From Mycobacterium lacus (GTDB lineage Bacteria; Actinomycetota; Actinomycetes; Mycobacteriales; Mycobacteriaceae): DNA of 64,000 bases. Below the pieces are notes generated by a model, which saw nothing but the letters and a program-made list of their open reading frames with translations, searched no databases and was not told the origin of the DNA. Of this stretch, positions 36,687-45,907 are shown piece after piece. The stretch covers positions 744,001 to 808,000 of the forward strand of contig NZ_AP022581.1 of the NCBI RefSeq assembly GCF_010731535.1, in the 5' to 3' direction. Made by a program: the position numbers and the translations under genes. The stretch's first letter is position 1, and each line of letters starts with the position of its first letter.

Positions 36687-36840
36687 TAAGGAATCAGTGA
36701 GTCACGATTCGGAAAATGGTGGCAATTATTACCGCCGGGTAAGTCACTCCGCCGAGGTTGTCGCAACCCCGGCCGGTTCAGGTTTTTCGTATCGCGGTGA
36801 ACCATCCCGGCGTCCGCCGTCGTACCCAAGTCAGGGTTGT

Positions 36841-36880
36841 TTGACACCTGTAAGTTATCGCTGATAAGTTATCGCGGATA
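36841..36880 (+). promoter_or_regulatory. mmpL13 promoter with palindromic operator
   Basis: TTGACA (36841-36846) is spaced about 16 bp from GATAAG, a plausible -35/-10 pair about 60 bp before mmpL13. The dyad TTATC-GCT-GATAA (36856-36868) overlaps the -10. A second half follows as a direct repeat (AGTTATCGCGGATA). The TetR gene at the end of this operon is the natural candidate to bind here. Confidence 0.55.
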
Positions 36881-36931
36881 TCGGTGCTGGTCGTTCGGGG
36901 GGCCGGGCATCCGCGGTGGAGGGACGCGAAC

Positions 36932-39295
36932 ATGCTTCAGAGGATCGCTCGGCTTGCTATTGCGGCGCCGCGTCGAATCATCGGGGTGGCCGCCTTGGTT
37001 TTTGTCGCGGCCGCGGTCTTCGGCATTCCGGTTGCCAAGAGCCTGTCCCCGGGCGGCTTCCAAGACCCGAACTCGGAGTCGGCGCGGGCCATCAAGGTGT
37101 TGACCGACAAATTCGGGCAGAGCGGTCAGAAGATGCTGATCTTGGTGACGGCTCCCGCTGGCGCCGACAGCGAACAGGCCCGCAAGGTGGGTACCGACGT
37201 CGTCGGCCAGCTGCAACGGTCGCCGCTGGTATACAACGTGACCTCGCCCTGGACCGGACCTGGTTCCGAGCCGCCGCGGGCCTCAGCGGATCTGGTCAGC
37301 TCCGACGGCAAGTCGGGGTTGATCGTGGTCAACATCAGAGGCGGCGAAAACGACGCGCAGAGGAGCGCCCAAACCCTGGCGGACGAGGTCGTCCACGACC
37401 GTGATGGCGTCACCGTGCGCGCCGGTGGCTCGGCGATGGAGTACGCCCAGATCAACACGCAGAACCAGGACGACCTGCTGGTCATGGAGCTGATCGCGAT
37501 TCCGCTCAGCTTCCTGGTGCTGGTCTGGGTGTTCGGTGGGCTGCTGGCAGCGGCACTGCCGATGACCCTCGGAGCATTGGCCGTCGTCGGCTCAATGTCG
37601 GTCCTGCGACTGGTCACGTATACCACCGAGGTGTCGATATTCGCGCTCAACCTGAGCACCGCGATGGGTCTGGCGTTGGCCATCGACTACACGCTGCTGA
37701 TCATCAGCCGCTACCGCGACGAGCTGGCCGAGGGCAGTGATCGAGACGAGGCACTGATCCGGACCATGGCGACGTCCGGTCGCACCGTGTTGTTCTCCGC
37801 GATCACCGTGGCGTTGTCAATGTCGGCGACGGTGGCGTTCCCGATGTACTTCCTGAAGTCGTTCGCCTATGCCGGAGTGGCCACGGTGGCCTTCGTCGCG
37901 ACCGCGTCCATCGTGATAACCCCGGCCGCGATCGTGCTGCTGGGCCCCCGGCTGGATTCTTTGGACGTGCGCCGGCTGGCGCGGCGTGTATTGCGCCGGC
38001 CGGATCCGGTGCACAAACCGGTCGAGCAGCTGTTCTGGTACCGGTCGAGCAAGTTTGTGATGCGGCGCTGGCTGCCGACCGGGCTGGCCGTCGTCGCGCT
38101 GCTGGTGCTGCTCGGGCTTCCGTTCTTCTCGGTGACATGGGGTTTCCCGGACGACCGGGTGCTGCCGACTTCGGCGTCGTCGCACCAGGTCGGTGACCGG
38201 TTGCGCACCGGTTTCGCGCGCGATTCCGCGACCGCGGTGCCCGTCGTTATCCCCGACGCCCGTGGCTTGAGCCCCGCGGACCTGGACGCCTATGCCGCCG
38301 ATCTGTCACGGGTTACAGACGTGCCTGCGGTGAGCGCGCCGGGTGGCACGTTCGTGGGCGGAAACCGGGTGGGCCCACCGACCGCGGCCACCGGGTTGGC
38401 CGACGGCAGCGCATTTTTGACCGTGAGCAGCGCGGCGCCGCTGTTTTCGGAGGCGTCCGGCACTCAGCTCAAGCGGTTGCACGAGGTGGCCGGGCCCGCC
38501 GGCCGATCCGTCCAGATGGCCGGTGTCGCGCAGGTCAACCGCGACAGCGTGGATGCGGTGACCGATCGGCTTCCGCTGGTGCTGGGGCTGATGGCCACCA
38601 TCACCTTCATATTGCTGTTCCTGCTCACCGGCAGCGTGGTGCTGCCGATCAAGGCGCTGATGTGTAATGTGCTGTCGTTGACGGCGGCGTTCGGCGCGCT
38701 GGTATGGATCTTCCAGGACGGCCATCTCGGCGCGCTCGGGACAACCCCGAGCGGGACGCTGGTGGCCAACATGCCGGTGTTGCTGTTCTGCATTGCATTT
38801 GGGTTGTCCATGGATTACGAGGTGTTCTTGATCTCCAGGATCCGTGAATACTGGCTGGCTTCCGGAGCCGCTCGACCGGCAAACCCGAGCGCGGCCCACG
38901 CGCACGCCGCCAACGACGAGAGCGTGGCACACGGCGTGGCCCGCACCGGCCGGGTGATCACCGCCGCCGCGTTGGTCATGTCGATGTCGTTCGCCGCGCT
39001 GATCGCCGCGCATGTGTCGTTCATGCGGATGTTCGGCCTCGGCCTGACGCTTGCCGTGGCCGCCGATGCCACCCTGGTCCGGATGGTTCTGGTGCCCGCC
39101 TTCATGCACGTGATGGGCCGGTGGAACTGGTGGGCGCCCAACCCTCTGGTGTGGCTGCACGAGCGGTTGGGCATCAGCGAGGGCCTAGAAGGAGCCGGGG
39201 CACTCGACGAGGCCGCGGCGCCCGAGTCCGCCGTGTCGCCGTCGGCGCGCTCCGACGTGCCACCGATCCCCGCCTCGGTGACGCGCGGTGGTTAG
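36932..39295 (+). CDS. mmpL13: MmpL13, RND-type lipid transporter (intact)
   Basis: A 787-aa MmpL transporter of the inner membrane. There is one N-terminal helix, a periplasmic domain (about 40-200), five helices (about 205-385; LALAIDYTLLIISRYRDEL is the conserved TM4/proton-relay region), a second periplasmic domain and a second helix set with GLSMDYEVFLISRIREYW-like residues. The two D-Y motifs of MMPL proteins are intact. In M. tuberculosis the gene is split into mmpL13a and mmpL13b; here one frame covers both. The ATG at 36932 has GGAGGGACGCGAAC upstream. The cargo is unknown. It overlaps a TetR gene and is followed by a methyltransferase. Confidence 0.95.
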   Translation: MLQRIARLAIAAPRRIIGVAALVFVAAAVFGIPVAKSLSPGGFQDPNSESARAIKVLTDKFGQSGQKMLILVTAPAGADSEQARKVGTDVVGQLQRSPLVYNVTSPWTGPGSEPPRASADLVSSDGKSGLIVVNIRGGENDAQRSAQTLADEVVHDRDGVTVRAGGSAMEYAQINTQNQDDLLVMELIAIPLSFLVLVWVFGGLLAAALPMTLGALAVVGSMSVLRLVTYTTEVSIFALNLSTAMGLALAIDYTLLIISRYRDELAEGSDRDEALIRTMATSGRTVLFSAITVALSMSATVAFPMYFLKSFAYAGVATVAFVATASIVITPAAIVLLGPRLDSLDVRRLARRVLRRPDPVHKPVEQLFWYRSSKFVMRRWLPTGLAVVALLVLLGLPFFSVTWGFPDDRVLPTSASSHQVGDRLRTGFARDSATAVPVVIPDARGLSPADLDAYAADLSRVTDVPAVSAPGGTFVGGNRVGPPTAATGLADGSAFLTVSSAAPLFSEASGTQLKRLHEVAGPAGRSVQMAGVAQVNRDSVDAVTDRLPLVLGLMATITFILLFLLTGSVVLPIKALMCNVLSLTAAFGALVWIFQDGHLGALGTTPSGTLVANMPVLLFCIAFGLSMDYEVFLISRIREYWLASGAARPANPSAAHAHAANDESVAHGVARTGRVITAAALVMSMSFAALIAAHVSFMRMFGLGLTLAVAADATLVRMVLVPAFMHVMGRWNWWAPNPLVWLHERLGISEGLEGAGALDEAAAPESAVSPSARSDVPPIPASVTRGG

Positions 39296-39995
39296 CGTCT
39301 CGATGGACGGCCTGCGCCGCCCGCGTGCCCCACGTGGGTCGGGTGATCGACTCCGTCACGAAATCCTGGACGCGGCAACCGAACTGCTGCTGGAAACCGG
39401 GCATGCCAGGTCGGTGTCGATCCGATCGGTGGCGCACCGCGTCGGTGTCACGCCGCCGTCGATCTACCTGCACTTCGAGGACAAAGACGCCCTGCTGGAC
39501 GCGGTGTGCGCACGTTACCTGGCGAGGCTTGACCACGCGATGGAGGAAGTGGCCGTCGGGCAACCGTCCACGGTGGACGTGCTACGAGCCCAAGGCCTGG
39601 CCTACGTGCAATTCGCGATACAGACCCCGGAGCTGTACCGGCTCGCCACCATGGGCGAATGGCGCTCCGGGAGCGATGTCGACATCGCCCTGGCGAGCTC
39701 GGCGTTCAAGCACATGCGCGACTCGGTGCAGACATTGATGGACGAAGGCATCTACCGGGCCGACGATCCAACCACCATCGCCCTGGAACTATGGAGCGCT
39801 GCGCACGGGGTGGCGGCGCTGTTGATCGCCAAGCCGCACTTGCCCTTCGGAGATGTCGATGCCTTCGCCGACCGGGTGCTGGGCGCGGTCCTTTGCGGTC
39901 ATATGGTGGCGGGGTTGGTTGGCCCGGAAGCCACGTCCGCGCAGCTGGTCGGCTGGGTGCTGGCGCGGCGCCCGGCGAAGGAGTCGCGGGTATGA
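39288..39995 (+). CDS. TetR-family regulator of the mmpL13 operon
   Basis: A 235-aa TetR regulator. The helix-turn-helix is at about 40-75 (SIRSVAHRVGVTPPSIYLHF EDKDALLDAV); the rest is a TetR_C ligand-binding domain, with a WHG-like AHGVAALLIAKPHLPFGDVD. It starts at a GTG overlapping the mmpL13 stop by 8 bp (an ATG at 39303 is an alternative) and its stop overlaps the next start by 4 bp. It probably represses its own operon through the palindrome before mmpL13; the ligand may be the transported lipid. Confidence 0.9.
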   Translation: MVSVSMDGLRRPRAPRGSGDRLRHEILDAATELLLETGHARSVSIRSVAHRVGVTPPSIYLHFEDKDALLDAVCARYLARLDHAMEEVAVGQPSTVDVLRAQGLAYVQFAIQTPELYRLATMGEWRSGSDVDIALASSAFKHMRDSVQTLMDEGIYRADDPTTIALELWSAAHGVAALLIAKPHLPFGDVDAFADRVLGAVLCGHMVAGLVGPEATSAQLVGWVLARRPAKESRV

Positions 39996-40633
39996 CGCCG
40001 GCCTCGGTGCGCACGGTCGACCACCCGTTTTTCGCCCTGATCTGGCCCTTTGTCGCGGCCCACGAATCCAGGGCGATCCGTGACCTGCGCCGGGAGAATC
40101 TGGCCGGCTTGTCGGGCCGGGTACTGGAAGTCGGCGCGGGCGTCGGGACCAACTTCGCCTACTACCCGAAGTCGGTCGGGCAGGTCGTCGCCGTGGAGCC
40201 GGAGCCACGGCTGGCGGCCAAGGCTCGCGCCGCCGCCATCGGCGCACCCGTTCCCGTTGTCGTGACCGGTGCGACGGCGGAGGGGTTCAGCGACGGGGAG
40301 CAGTTCGACGCGGTGGTGTGCTCGCTGGTCCTGTGTTCGGTGAACGACCCGGTCGGCGTGCTGCGGCGGCTGCGTTCGTTGCTGCGCCCGGGCGGGCAGC
40401 TGCGCTACCTCGAGCACATAGCCAGTGCCGGCGCCCGGGGCCGACTGCAGCGGTTTGTCGACGCGACCTTCTGGCCCAGGGTGGCGGGTAACTGCCACAC
40501 GCATCGCGACACCGAGCGCGCGATCGTCGAAGCCGGATTCGAGGTGGACAGTGCCCGGCGGGAGTGGACCTTGCCGGCCTGGGCCCCGCTGCCGGTGTCG
40601 GAGTTAGCCCTGGGCCGGGCGCGCCGGCCCTGA
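39992..40633 (+). CDS. SAM-dependent methyltransferase (Rv1147-like)
   Basis: A 213-aa class I methyltransferase. Motif I is VLEVGAGVGTNFAYYP, the acidic residue follows at VAVEPEPRLAAKA, motif IV is DAVVCSLVLCSVND, and LRPGGQLRYLEHIAS follows. It belongs to the UbiE-like/Methyltransf_11 group; a lipid or quinone-like substrate is plausible. It is the third gene of the mmpL13 operon (4-bp overlap with TetR, GAAGGAG before the ATG at 39992), so it may modify the lipid that MmpL13 moves. Confidence 0.9.
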   Translation: MTPASVRTVDHPFFALIWPFVAAHESRAIRDLRRENLAGLSGRVLEVGAGVGTNFAYYPKSVGQVVAVEPEPRLAAKARAAAIGAPVPVVVTGATAEGFSDGEQFDAVVCSLVLCSVNDPVGVLRRLRSLLRPGGQLRYLEHIASAGARGRLQRFVDATFWPRVAGNCHTHRDTERAIVEAGFEVDSARREWTLPAWAPLPVSELALGRARRP

Positions 40634-40644
40634 TCTGGCGCGTT

Positions 40645-40709
40645 GCGCCGAGACTGCGCTCAGCGCGCGGACTCCTCGGCCAACCGCGGTCTGTGCGCAG
40701 TCTCGGCGC
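40645..40709. repeat. Dyad repeat element, copy A
   Basis: Perfect 15-bp arms (GCGCCGAGACTGCGC and GCGCAGTCTCGGCGC) enclose 35 bp. It lies between convergent gene ends, so it may terminate both. A second copy (B) lies at the other side of the DUF559 gene in the same orientation. Confidence 0.7.
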
Positions 40710-40716
40710 CGCCTAT

Positions 40717-41574
40717 TCAGTTTCGATGCAGGCTCGACGCGCGGAACTCCAGCGCATCACGAACCCGACGGATGATGTCGCCCGAACGATCGGTCGCGAT
40801 CACCCGGACAACGAGCCAGCCGAGCCGTTCCAACGTCTCCCTGCGGCGGATGTCCTTCTTGTATTGCCAGGGGTCCAGGCGATGATGCTCGCCGTCATAC
40901 TCGGCTGCGACCATCAACTCCTCCCACCCCATGTCGAGGTAATACACCTCGGTCCCGTCTGGGGTCGTCACGGGGATTTGGGTGTTCGGTCGGGGTAACC
41001 CCGCGCGGATGAGCAACAGCCGCAACCAGGTCTCTTTGGGTGACTGTGCACCGGGGTCTACGAGCTCCAGCGCCGTTTCGAGCTGTCGCAGCCCTCGTGC
41101 ACCGCGATGCTGGTGGGCCAGCTCGGCCACTTCGTTGCTCGTGACGCCGCTTGCCCGCATGAGGGCGTCCAGGTGCGCGATCGCGGTCCCGATCGGTCTG
41201 CGACGACCGATGTCGAATGCCGTCCGCTGCGGTGAGGTCACCGGAAGGCGGCCGCTGTGGCCGAACTCCCGAGGTCGAAGGCGCACGTCGTAGGTTCGCA
41301 CGCCGTTGGGCGGTCGCGCGTTCGACCAGATCAACTCGACGGGCAGGCGTTCGTCCACCCATTTCGAGCCGTGGCAGGCCGCCGCGGTTAGCCCCGCGAT
41401 CACCCCCTGTCGGTGAGACCACAGCCAAGCCGCGACCGCCTTTTGCCGCATGGTGACCGGTTGGCCGCGCGGTACGTATACATCCGGGAATACCCTCGTG
41501 TACCCGGAGCGCAGCTGGTGGGGTCGCAGGAGCCCGTCCCTGATGGCTTCACTGCCGATGAATGGAGATGGCAT
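40717..41574 (-). CDS. DUF559-type protein with Vsr-like endonuclease fold
   Basis: A 285-aa protein. The N-terminal half (1-130) resembles an AbiEi-antitoxin-type winged domain (IGSEAIRDGLLRPHQLRSGY; YVPRG; LTAAACHGSKWVDE). The C-terminal half is a DUF559 restriction-like nuclease: the acidic residues of the fold are visible in SPKETWLRLLL, YYLDMGWEELMVAAEYDGEH and ERLGWLVVRVIATD. Such genes are numerous and mobile in mycobacteria and their job is unknown; DNA repair or defence has been suggested. It is flanked by two copies of one repeat. M. tuberculosis has other mobile DNA in this interval. Confidence 0.85.
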   Translation of the reverse strand: MPSPFIGSEAIRDGLLRPHQLRSGYTRVFPDVYVPRGQPVTMRQKAVAAWLWSHRQGVIAGLTAAACHGSKWVDERLPVELIWSNARPPNGVRTYDVRLRPREFGHSGRLPVTSPQRTAFDIGRRRPIGTAIAHLDALMRASGVTSNEVAELAHQHRGARGLRQLETALELVDPGAQSPKETWLRLLLIRAGLPRPNTQIPVTTPDGTEVYYLDMGWEELMVAAEYDGEHHRLDPWQYKKDIRRRETLERLGWLVVRVIATDRSGDIIRRVRDALEFRASSLHRN

Positions 41575-41610
41575 GCCGGCAGGCTCGCCTGTCGCGCCGA
41601 CACGGGCCGG

Positions 41611-41669
41611 CCGAAACTGCGCTCAGGGCGCGATCGTGTGGACGAACCCCGATCTGTGCGCAGTCTCGG
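41611..41669. repeat. Dyad repeat element, copy B
   Basis: CCGAAACTGCGC (41611-41622) and GCGCAGTCTCGG (41658-41669) match at 11 of 12 pairs. The last 23 bp (TCTGTGCGCAGTCTCGG plus TGCCGCC) match copy A with one change, and CTGCGCTCAG is also shared. It is in the same orientation as copy A, about 960 bp away, just upstream of the DUF559 gene. Confidence 0.65.
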
Positions 41670-41697
41670 TGCCGCCTCCGCAGCCTCGATGCGCGTC

Positions 41698-42414
41698 TTA
41701 CTTCAGCAGCGCGGGTAGCCGCGGCAGCAACCCGGGCAATGCCTGGCTTGCGGATTCGCGAATGCTGATGGTGGCGCTGCGGGTCAGCGGCGTCGGCTCG
41801 GGATTGACCTCGATCACCGCCGCGCCGCGCGACAGCGCCAGCTCGGGTAACCCGGCGGCCGGGTAGACGATCGCGGACGTCCCCACCACCACCATCACGT
41901 CGGCGGCCTCGGTTGCCGCCACCGCGGACTGCCACGCGCGCTCCGGCAGCACCTCACCGAACCACACGATGTCGGGCCGGATCAGGCCGCCGCATCGGGA
42001 GCAGACCGGCGGCTCCACTTCTATCGCGGGCTCGGTCATCTCGGGCAGCGGGTCGTTGTAGGGCACACCGCAACGCGCACAACGGAATTCGAAAAGGCTG
42101 CCGTGCAGGTGGTGCACCGGGGCGCTGCCGGCGCGCTCGTGGAGGTCGTCGACATTCTGGGTGACGACGGTGACGTCGGCGTGGTCCTGCCAGGCGGCGA
42201 TCGCGCGGTGCCCGTCGTTGGGTTCGACCTTGGCCACCAGGTAATGGCGCCACAGGTACCAGCCCCAAACGCGTTCGGGATTGCACTCCCAGCCCCGCGT
42301 GCTCGACAGCTCGTAAGGGTCGAAGCGGGCCCACAATCCGTTCTTGTCATCGCGAAACGTTGGGACGCCGCTCTCCGCGGAGATCCCCGCGCCGCTGAGC
42401 ACCGTCACTCGCAT
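41698..42414 (-). CDS. Sirtuin NAD-dependent protein deacylase (Rv1151c-like)
   Basis: A 238-aa class III (SIRT5/CobB-type) deacylase. The NAD site is [18 protein letters not shown], the catalytic His is in [13 protein letters not shown], and the zinc Cys pairs are CARC and CSRC. The Tyr-Leu-Trp-Arg motif (WYLWRHY) is the YxxR pair that binds succinyl or malonyl lysine, so it may remove acyl groups as well as acetyl. It removes acyl groups from lysines such as those of acetyl-CoA synthetase in mycobacteria. The ATG at 42414 fits the conserved start; it is divergent from a GntR gene. Confidence 0.94.
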   Translation of the reverse strand: MRVTVLSGAGISAESGVPTFRDDKNGLWARFDPYELSSTRGWECNPERVWGWYLWRHYLVAKVEPNDGHRAIAAWQDHADVTVVTQNVDDLHERAGSAPVHHLHGSLFEFRCARCGVPYNDPLPEMTEPAIEVEPPVCSRCGGLIRPDIVWFGEVLPERAWQSAVAATEAADVMVVVGTSAIVYPAAGLPELALSRGAAVIEVNPEPTPLTRSATISIRESASQALPGLLPRLPALLK

Positions 42415-42451
42415 CCCACAAAGATAGCCCGGCTTGGGAGATACTGGGTAT

Positions 42452-42817
42452 GTGGAGCTGCGGGATTTGCTACGGGTTGACGTGAAGGCCGGCAAGCCTT
42501 TGTTCGACCAACTCAGAACCCAGGTGATCGACGGAGTCCGAGCCGGTGCGTTGCCGCCCGGCACCCGGTTGCCGACGGTGCGCGACCTGGCCGGTCAGCT
42601 AGGCGTGGCCGCCAATACCGTCGCCCGCGCCTACCGCGAGCTCGAGTCGGCGGCGATCGTCGAAACACGCGGACGCTTCGGCACTTTCATCTCCCGTTTC
42701 GATCCGACCGACGCCGCGATGGCGGCCGCGGCCAAGGAATACGTTGAAGTGGCCCGAGCGCTCGGGCTCACCAAGTCGGACGCGATGCGCTACCTCACCA
42801 ACGTGCCCGACGACTAA
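42452..42817 (+). CDS. GntR-family regulator (Rv1152-like)
   Basis: A 121-aa GntR regulator of the YtrA type: a winged helix at 10-80 ([50 protein letters not shown]) and a short C-terminal tail instead of a ligand-binding domain. It starts at a GTG at 42452, 37 bp from the divergent sirtuin start, so they may share a control region. Length equals Rv1152. Confidence 0.92.
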   Translation: MELRDLLRVDVKAGKPLFDQLRTQVIDGVRAGALPPGTRLPTVRDLAGQLGVAANTVARAYRELESAAIVETRGRFGTFISRFDPTDAAMAAAAKEYVEVARALGLTKSDAMRYLTNVPDD

Positions 42818-42838
42818 AGCGTGTCGAACAACTGGCCT

Positions 42839-43354
42839 TCACCGCAGGACTTTGTCCAGGGTGCGCAGGTTGCGGGTGGTCGTCGACGACTTGTAGCGCT
42901 TCCTTCCCATCGTCTGGCCGATGGTGCTATCCAATGTGCTGCCCTTGGGAACCTGCCAATAGATGACACCCTCTCCGCGGCGGATCTTCTCGTCGGAGCG
43001 ATGTGTCAGCGCCGCAAGCTCACCGAGCACCTCTTCGTCGGCAACGAACGTGACGTAGGACTGGTATCCGTCGACCTCGCGTTCGAACGGGTACGCCGCG
43101 ACGATGGCGCGCACCGTATCGATGTCGTAGGCCAGCACCCACGCGTCGTAGCCGAACCTCTCGCGCAACGCGGCTTGGGCTTTCTCGCGCACCGCGCCGA
43201 CACCCCAGGACGACTCCAGCAGCACGTTGCCGCTGGCCAGGATGGTGCGGACGTGGGTGAATCCGGTGTCGGTCAATGCGGCGGCCACCTCGGCCATCTT
43301 GAGGTTGACGCCCCCGACGTTGACGCCGCGTAGAAATGCCGCGAAATGGGTCAT
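42839..43354 (-). CDS. DUF1697 protein
   Basis: A 171-aa protein of the DUF1697 family, recognised by the start (MTHFAAFLRGVNVGGVNLKM) and the central ILASGNVLLES and C-terminal YWQVPKGSTLDSTIGQ, MGRKRYKSSTTTRNLRTLDK blocks. The family is widespread and of unknown function. It is equivalent by position to Rv1154c. The ATG at 43354 starts the conserved part; the frame is open upstream but not family-like. Confidence 0.88.
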   Translation of the reverse strand: MTHFAAFLRGVNVGGVNLKMAEVAAALTDTGFTHVRTILASGNVLLESSWGVGAVREKAQAALRERFGYDAWVLAYDIDTVRAIVAAYPFEREVDGYQSYVTFVADEEVLGELAALTHRSDEKIRRGEGVIYWQVPKGSTLDSTIGQTMGRKRYKSSTTTRNLRTLDKVLR

Positions 43355-43390
43355 GATCCGATTCCACCAGCTCGCCGGGGTGCGACGTAG

Positions 43391-43843
<453 letters not shown>

Positions 43844-43863
43844 CCACGCGCTAGGCTGCCGTC

Positions 43864-44052
43864 ATGGCTGAATCGAACCCCCCGGCAGGCTCTGCACCAG
43901 AGGACGAGACCAAGCGTAAGTTCCGCGAAGCCCTCGATCGCAAGATGGCGAAGTCATCGGGGGGATCCGAGCACAAGGACGGCGGCGGCAAGCAGGCGCG
44001 GGCGCATGGCCCGGTGGAGAGTCGCCGGGAATTCCGCCGCAAGAGCGGCTAG
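43864..44052 (+). CDS. DUF5302 small protein (Rv1155a-like)
   Basis: A 62-aa hydrophilic, charged protein with DETKRKFREALDRKMAKSSG and a C-terminal RREFRRKSG. This pattern is the actinobacterial DUF5302 family. No catalytic feature is seen. It follows the F420 enzyme by 20 bp and may be co-transcribed with it. Confidence 0.88.
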   Translation: MAESNPPAGSAPEDETKRKFREALDRKMAKSSGGSEHKDGGGKQARAHGPVESRREFRRKSG

Positions 44053-44142
44053 CCCGGAAACCATTGCGGCAAGACCAAATTCGGTTGCCAGCTGCGGCAG
44101 TCTGCCGTGGGCCTCTGGGACCGTACGCCGCACCTCTAGACT

Positions 44143-44730
44143 GTGTGGGTGCCGAAACTGCAGCTTGTCCAAGATCCAGCCGCTGACGCGTTGCTGGACT
44201 CCAACCCGTTCGCGTTACTGGTCGGAATGTTGCTTGATCAGCAGGTGCCCATGGAGACCGCCTTCGCGGGACCGAAGAAGATCGCCGACCGGATGGGCAG
44301 CTTCGATGTCGGCGAGATTGCCGACCACGACCCAGACAAGTTTGCCGCATTGTGCTCGGAAAAGCCTGCGATACACCGCTTTCCGGGTTCGATGGCCAAG
44401 CGTATCCAGGCCCTTGCGCAGATCATCGTGGATCGCTACGACGGGGATGCGGCGGCGTTGTGGACCGCGGGTGGACCCGACGGGAAGGAGTTGCTCCGGC
44501 GGCTCAAGGGGCTACCCGGCTTTGGGGAGCAGAAGGCGCGGATCTTTGTGGCGTTGCTTGGCAAGCAGTACGGCGTGACGCCACCGGGCTGGCGAGCGGC
44601 GGCCGGGGAATTCGGGCAACCCGGCACCTACATGTCCGTCGCCGACATCGTCGATGCCCGCTCGCTTGGGCAGGTGCGGTCGCATAAGAAGCAGATGAAG
44701 GCGGCAGCGAAGGGAAAGGCGGCACCGTGA
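44143..44730 (+). CDS. HhH-GPD-type base excision repair protein (Rv1156-like)
   Basis: A 195-aa protein of the HhH-GPD family. It has LVGMLLDQQVPMETAFAGPK near the start and the hairpin LLRRLKGLPGFGEQKARIFV about residue 115, but the glycosylase catalytic Asp/Lys pair is not evident, as in other members of this short family. A DNA repair role is inferred. Two start codons exist (GTG at 44143 and 44149). Its stop overlaps the following small gene by 4 bp. Confidence 0.87.
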   Translation: MWVPKLQLVQDPAADALLDSNPFALLVGMLLDQQVPMETAFAGPKKIADRMGSFDVGEIADHDPDKFAALCSEKPAIHRFPGSMAKRIQALAQIIVDRYDGDAAALWTAGGPDGKELLRRLKGLPGFGEQKARIFVALLGKQYGVTPPGWRAAAGEFGQPGTYMSVADIVDARSLGQVRSHKKQMKAAAKGKAAP

Positions 44731-44873
44731 AGACACACATAACATGTCCGTGTGGCGAAGCCATCGTCGGCAAGGACGAAGACGAGCTGGTCGAACTGAC
44801 CCAAGCCCACCTAGCCAGCGTTCATCCGGGCTTGGAGTACGACCGCGACGCAATTCTGTTCATGGCGTACTGA
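44727..44873 (+). CDS. DUF1059-like small protein
   Basis: A 48-aa protein starting at a GTG that overlaps the upstream stop: MKTHITCPCGEAIVGKDEDE, LVELTQAHLASVHPGLEYDR and DAILFMAY. Two Cys in CPCGE and His residues in AHLASVHP resemble the DUF1059/zinc-ribbon-like pattern of small actinobacterial proteins. Codon use and the overlap support translation. Confidence 0.75.
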   Translation: MKTHITCPCGEAIVGKDEDELVELTQAHLASVHPGLEYDRDAILFMAY

Positions 44874-44892
44874 TCCCGCGGCTAGGCCGCGG

Positions 44893-45858
44893 CTACGGCA
44901 CCACTGTCGAGCCGATCGTCGGCATGAACTGGCACTGCCGTTCCTTGGTGGTGACCTGTCCGAAGATCGTCGACATGATGCTGCCCGAACCGGTATCGGC
45001 GATGACCGTCAGCGTCGTTGGGCCGTCGGGATTGATGTCGGGACGCGGCTTGAGCGTGGCGCTCCCGGACTTGCCGGTAGTCAGGTTCACCCAGGTGACA
45101 TTCAACGGCAGCCGTTGCACCTCGGCGGGACCAGGGGTGCCGACCGCCGTGAAGACATAAGCGGTCTGGCCGGGTCCCGGACCGGGAGCCGGTATCTTGG
45201 CCGGTCCCGCCACCGACAGTGCGGTCGCGAGGGCGTTACTGCCTTCTCCCAGGCAATTGACGCCGATCGACGGGTACATGAAGTCTTGCGTGGGCGGCGC
45301 GTCGGGGCCGAAACCCGGCGCGGCAGCGGGAGCGGCGGCCGGCCCGGGCGCCGGCGCCGCTGCCGGTGGGAGAGTCGTCGGTGCCGCGATGGGGGCGGGG
45401 CCCGCAACATGGGTTGGGTCGACACCGGTCGGCAGGTGCGCCTGCGTGCCGGGCTCCACACCGATCGGTGGCACGTGTGGCACCGGGGTGGCGTCGGGCG
45501 GGGTGGCCATGGGCGCGGGAGCCGGCACGCCCATGGCAGGAGCGCCAGGGGTGGGATTTGCCGGCTCCTGCACGAACTGGGTCACCGAAGAGGCGACGTT
45601 CTTGGACTCGGTCGGCGTCGTCGGACTGTGCGTGAACGCCGACGCGGCGGCCATGAGCAGCTGTGTCGCCTGCGCGGGGTTGCTGGCTGCCTGCTGGATT
45701 ATCGGACTCAACTGGGCCAACGCCGGCAATCCCGGTAGCTGGGGGTTGGGCTGCGACGCCGACGGGTCGGCTGCCGCGCTCGGGCAAAGCGCGAGCGCGG
45801 CAGCCGAGGTAATGACGGCAGCGGCCAAACCGTTGGACAGTCTCCCAGTGCTTGCCAC
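44893..45858 (-). CDS. Secreted Ala/Pro-rich protein (Rv1157c-like)
   Basis: A 321-aa exported protein. A signal peptide is visible (NGLAAAVITSAAALALCPSA AADP). A low-complexity Pro/Ala-rich stretch (about 95-200) follows, then a conserved C-terminal domain with PSIGVNCLGEGSNALATALS, NVTWVNLTTGKSGSATL, DTGSGSIMSTIFGQVTTKER and QCQFMPTIGSTVVP. There are two Cys in the C-terminal part, likely a disulphide. Function unknown; it is next to a second Ala/Pro-rich secreted gene, and both are on the minus strand. Confidence 0.87.
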   Translation of the reverse strand: MASTGRLSNGLAAAVITSAAALALCPSAAADPSASQPNPQLPGLPALAQLSPIIQQAASNPAQATQLLMAAASAFTHSPTTPTESKNVASSVTQFVQEPANPTPGAPAMGVPAPAPMATPPDATPVPHVPPIGVEPGTQAHLPTGVDPTHVAGPAPIAAPTTLPPAAAPAPGPAAAPAAAPGFGPDAPPTQDFMYPSIGVNCLGEGSNALATALSVAGPAKIPAPGPGPGQTAYVFTAVGTPGPAEVQRLPLNVTWVNLTTGKSGSATLKPRPDINPDGPTTLTVIADTGSGSIMSTIFGQVTTKERQCQFMPTIGSTVVP

Positions 45859-45907
45859 GGTGTTCTCCCGGTCCTCGGTGGTAGGTCAGCCGTCTATCAG
45901 GGTTTGC

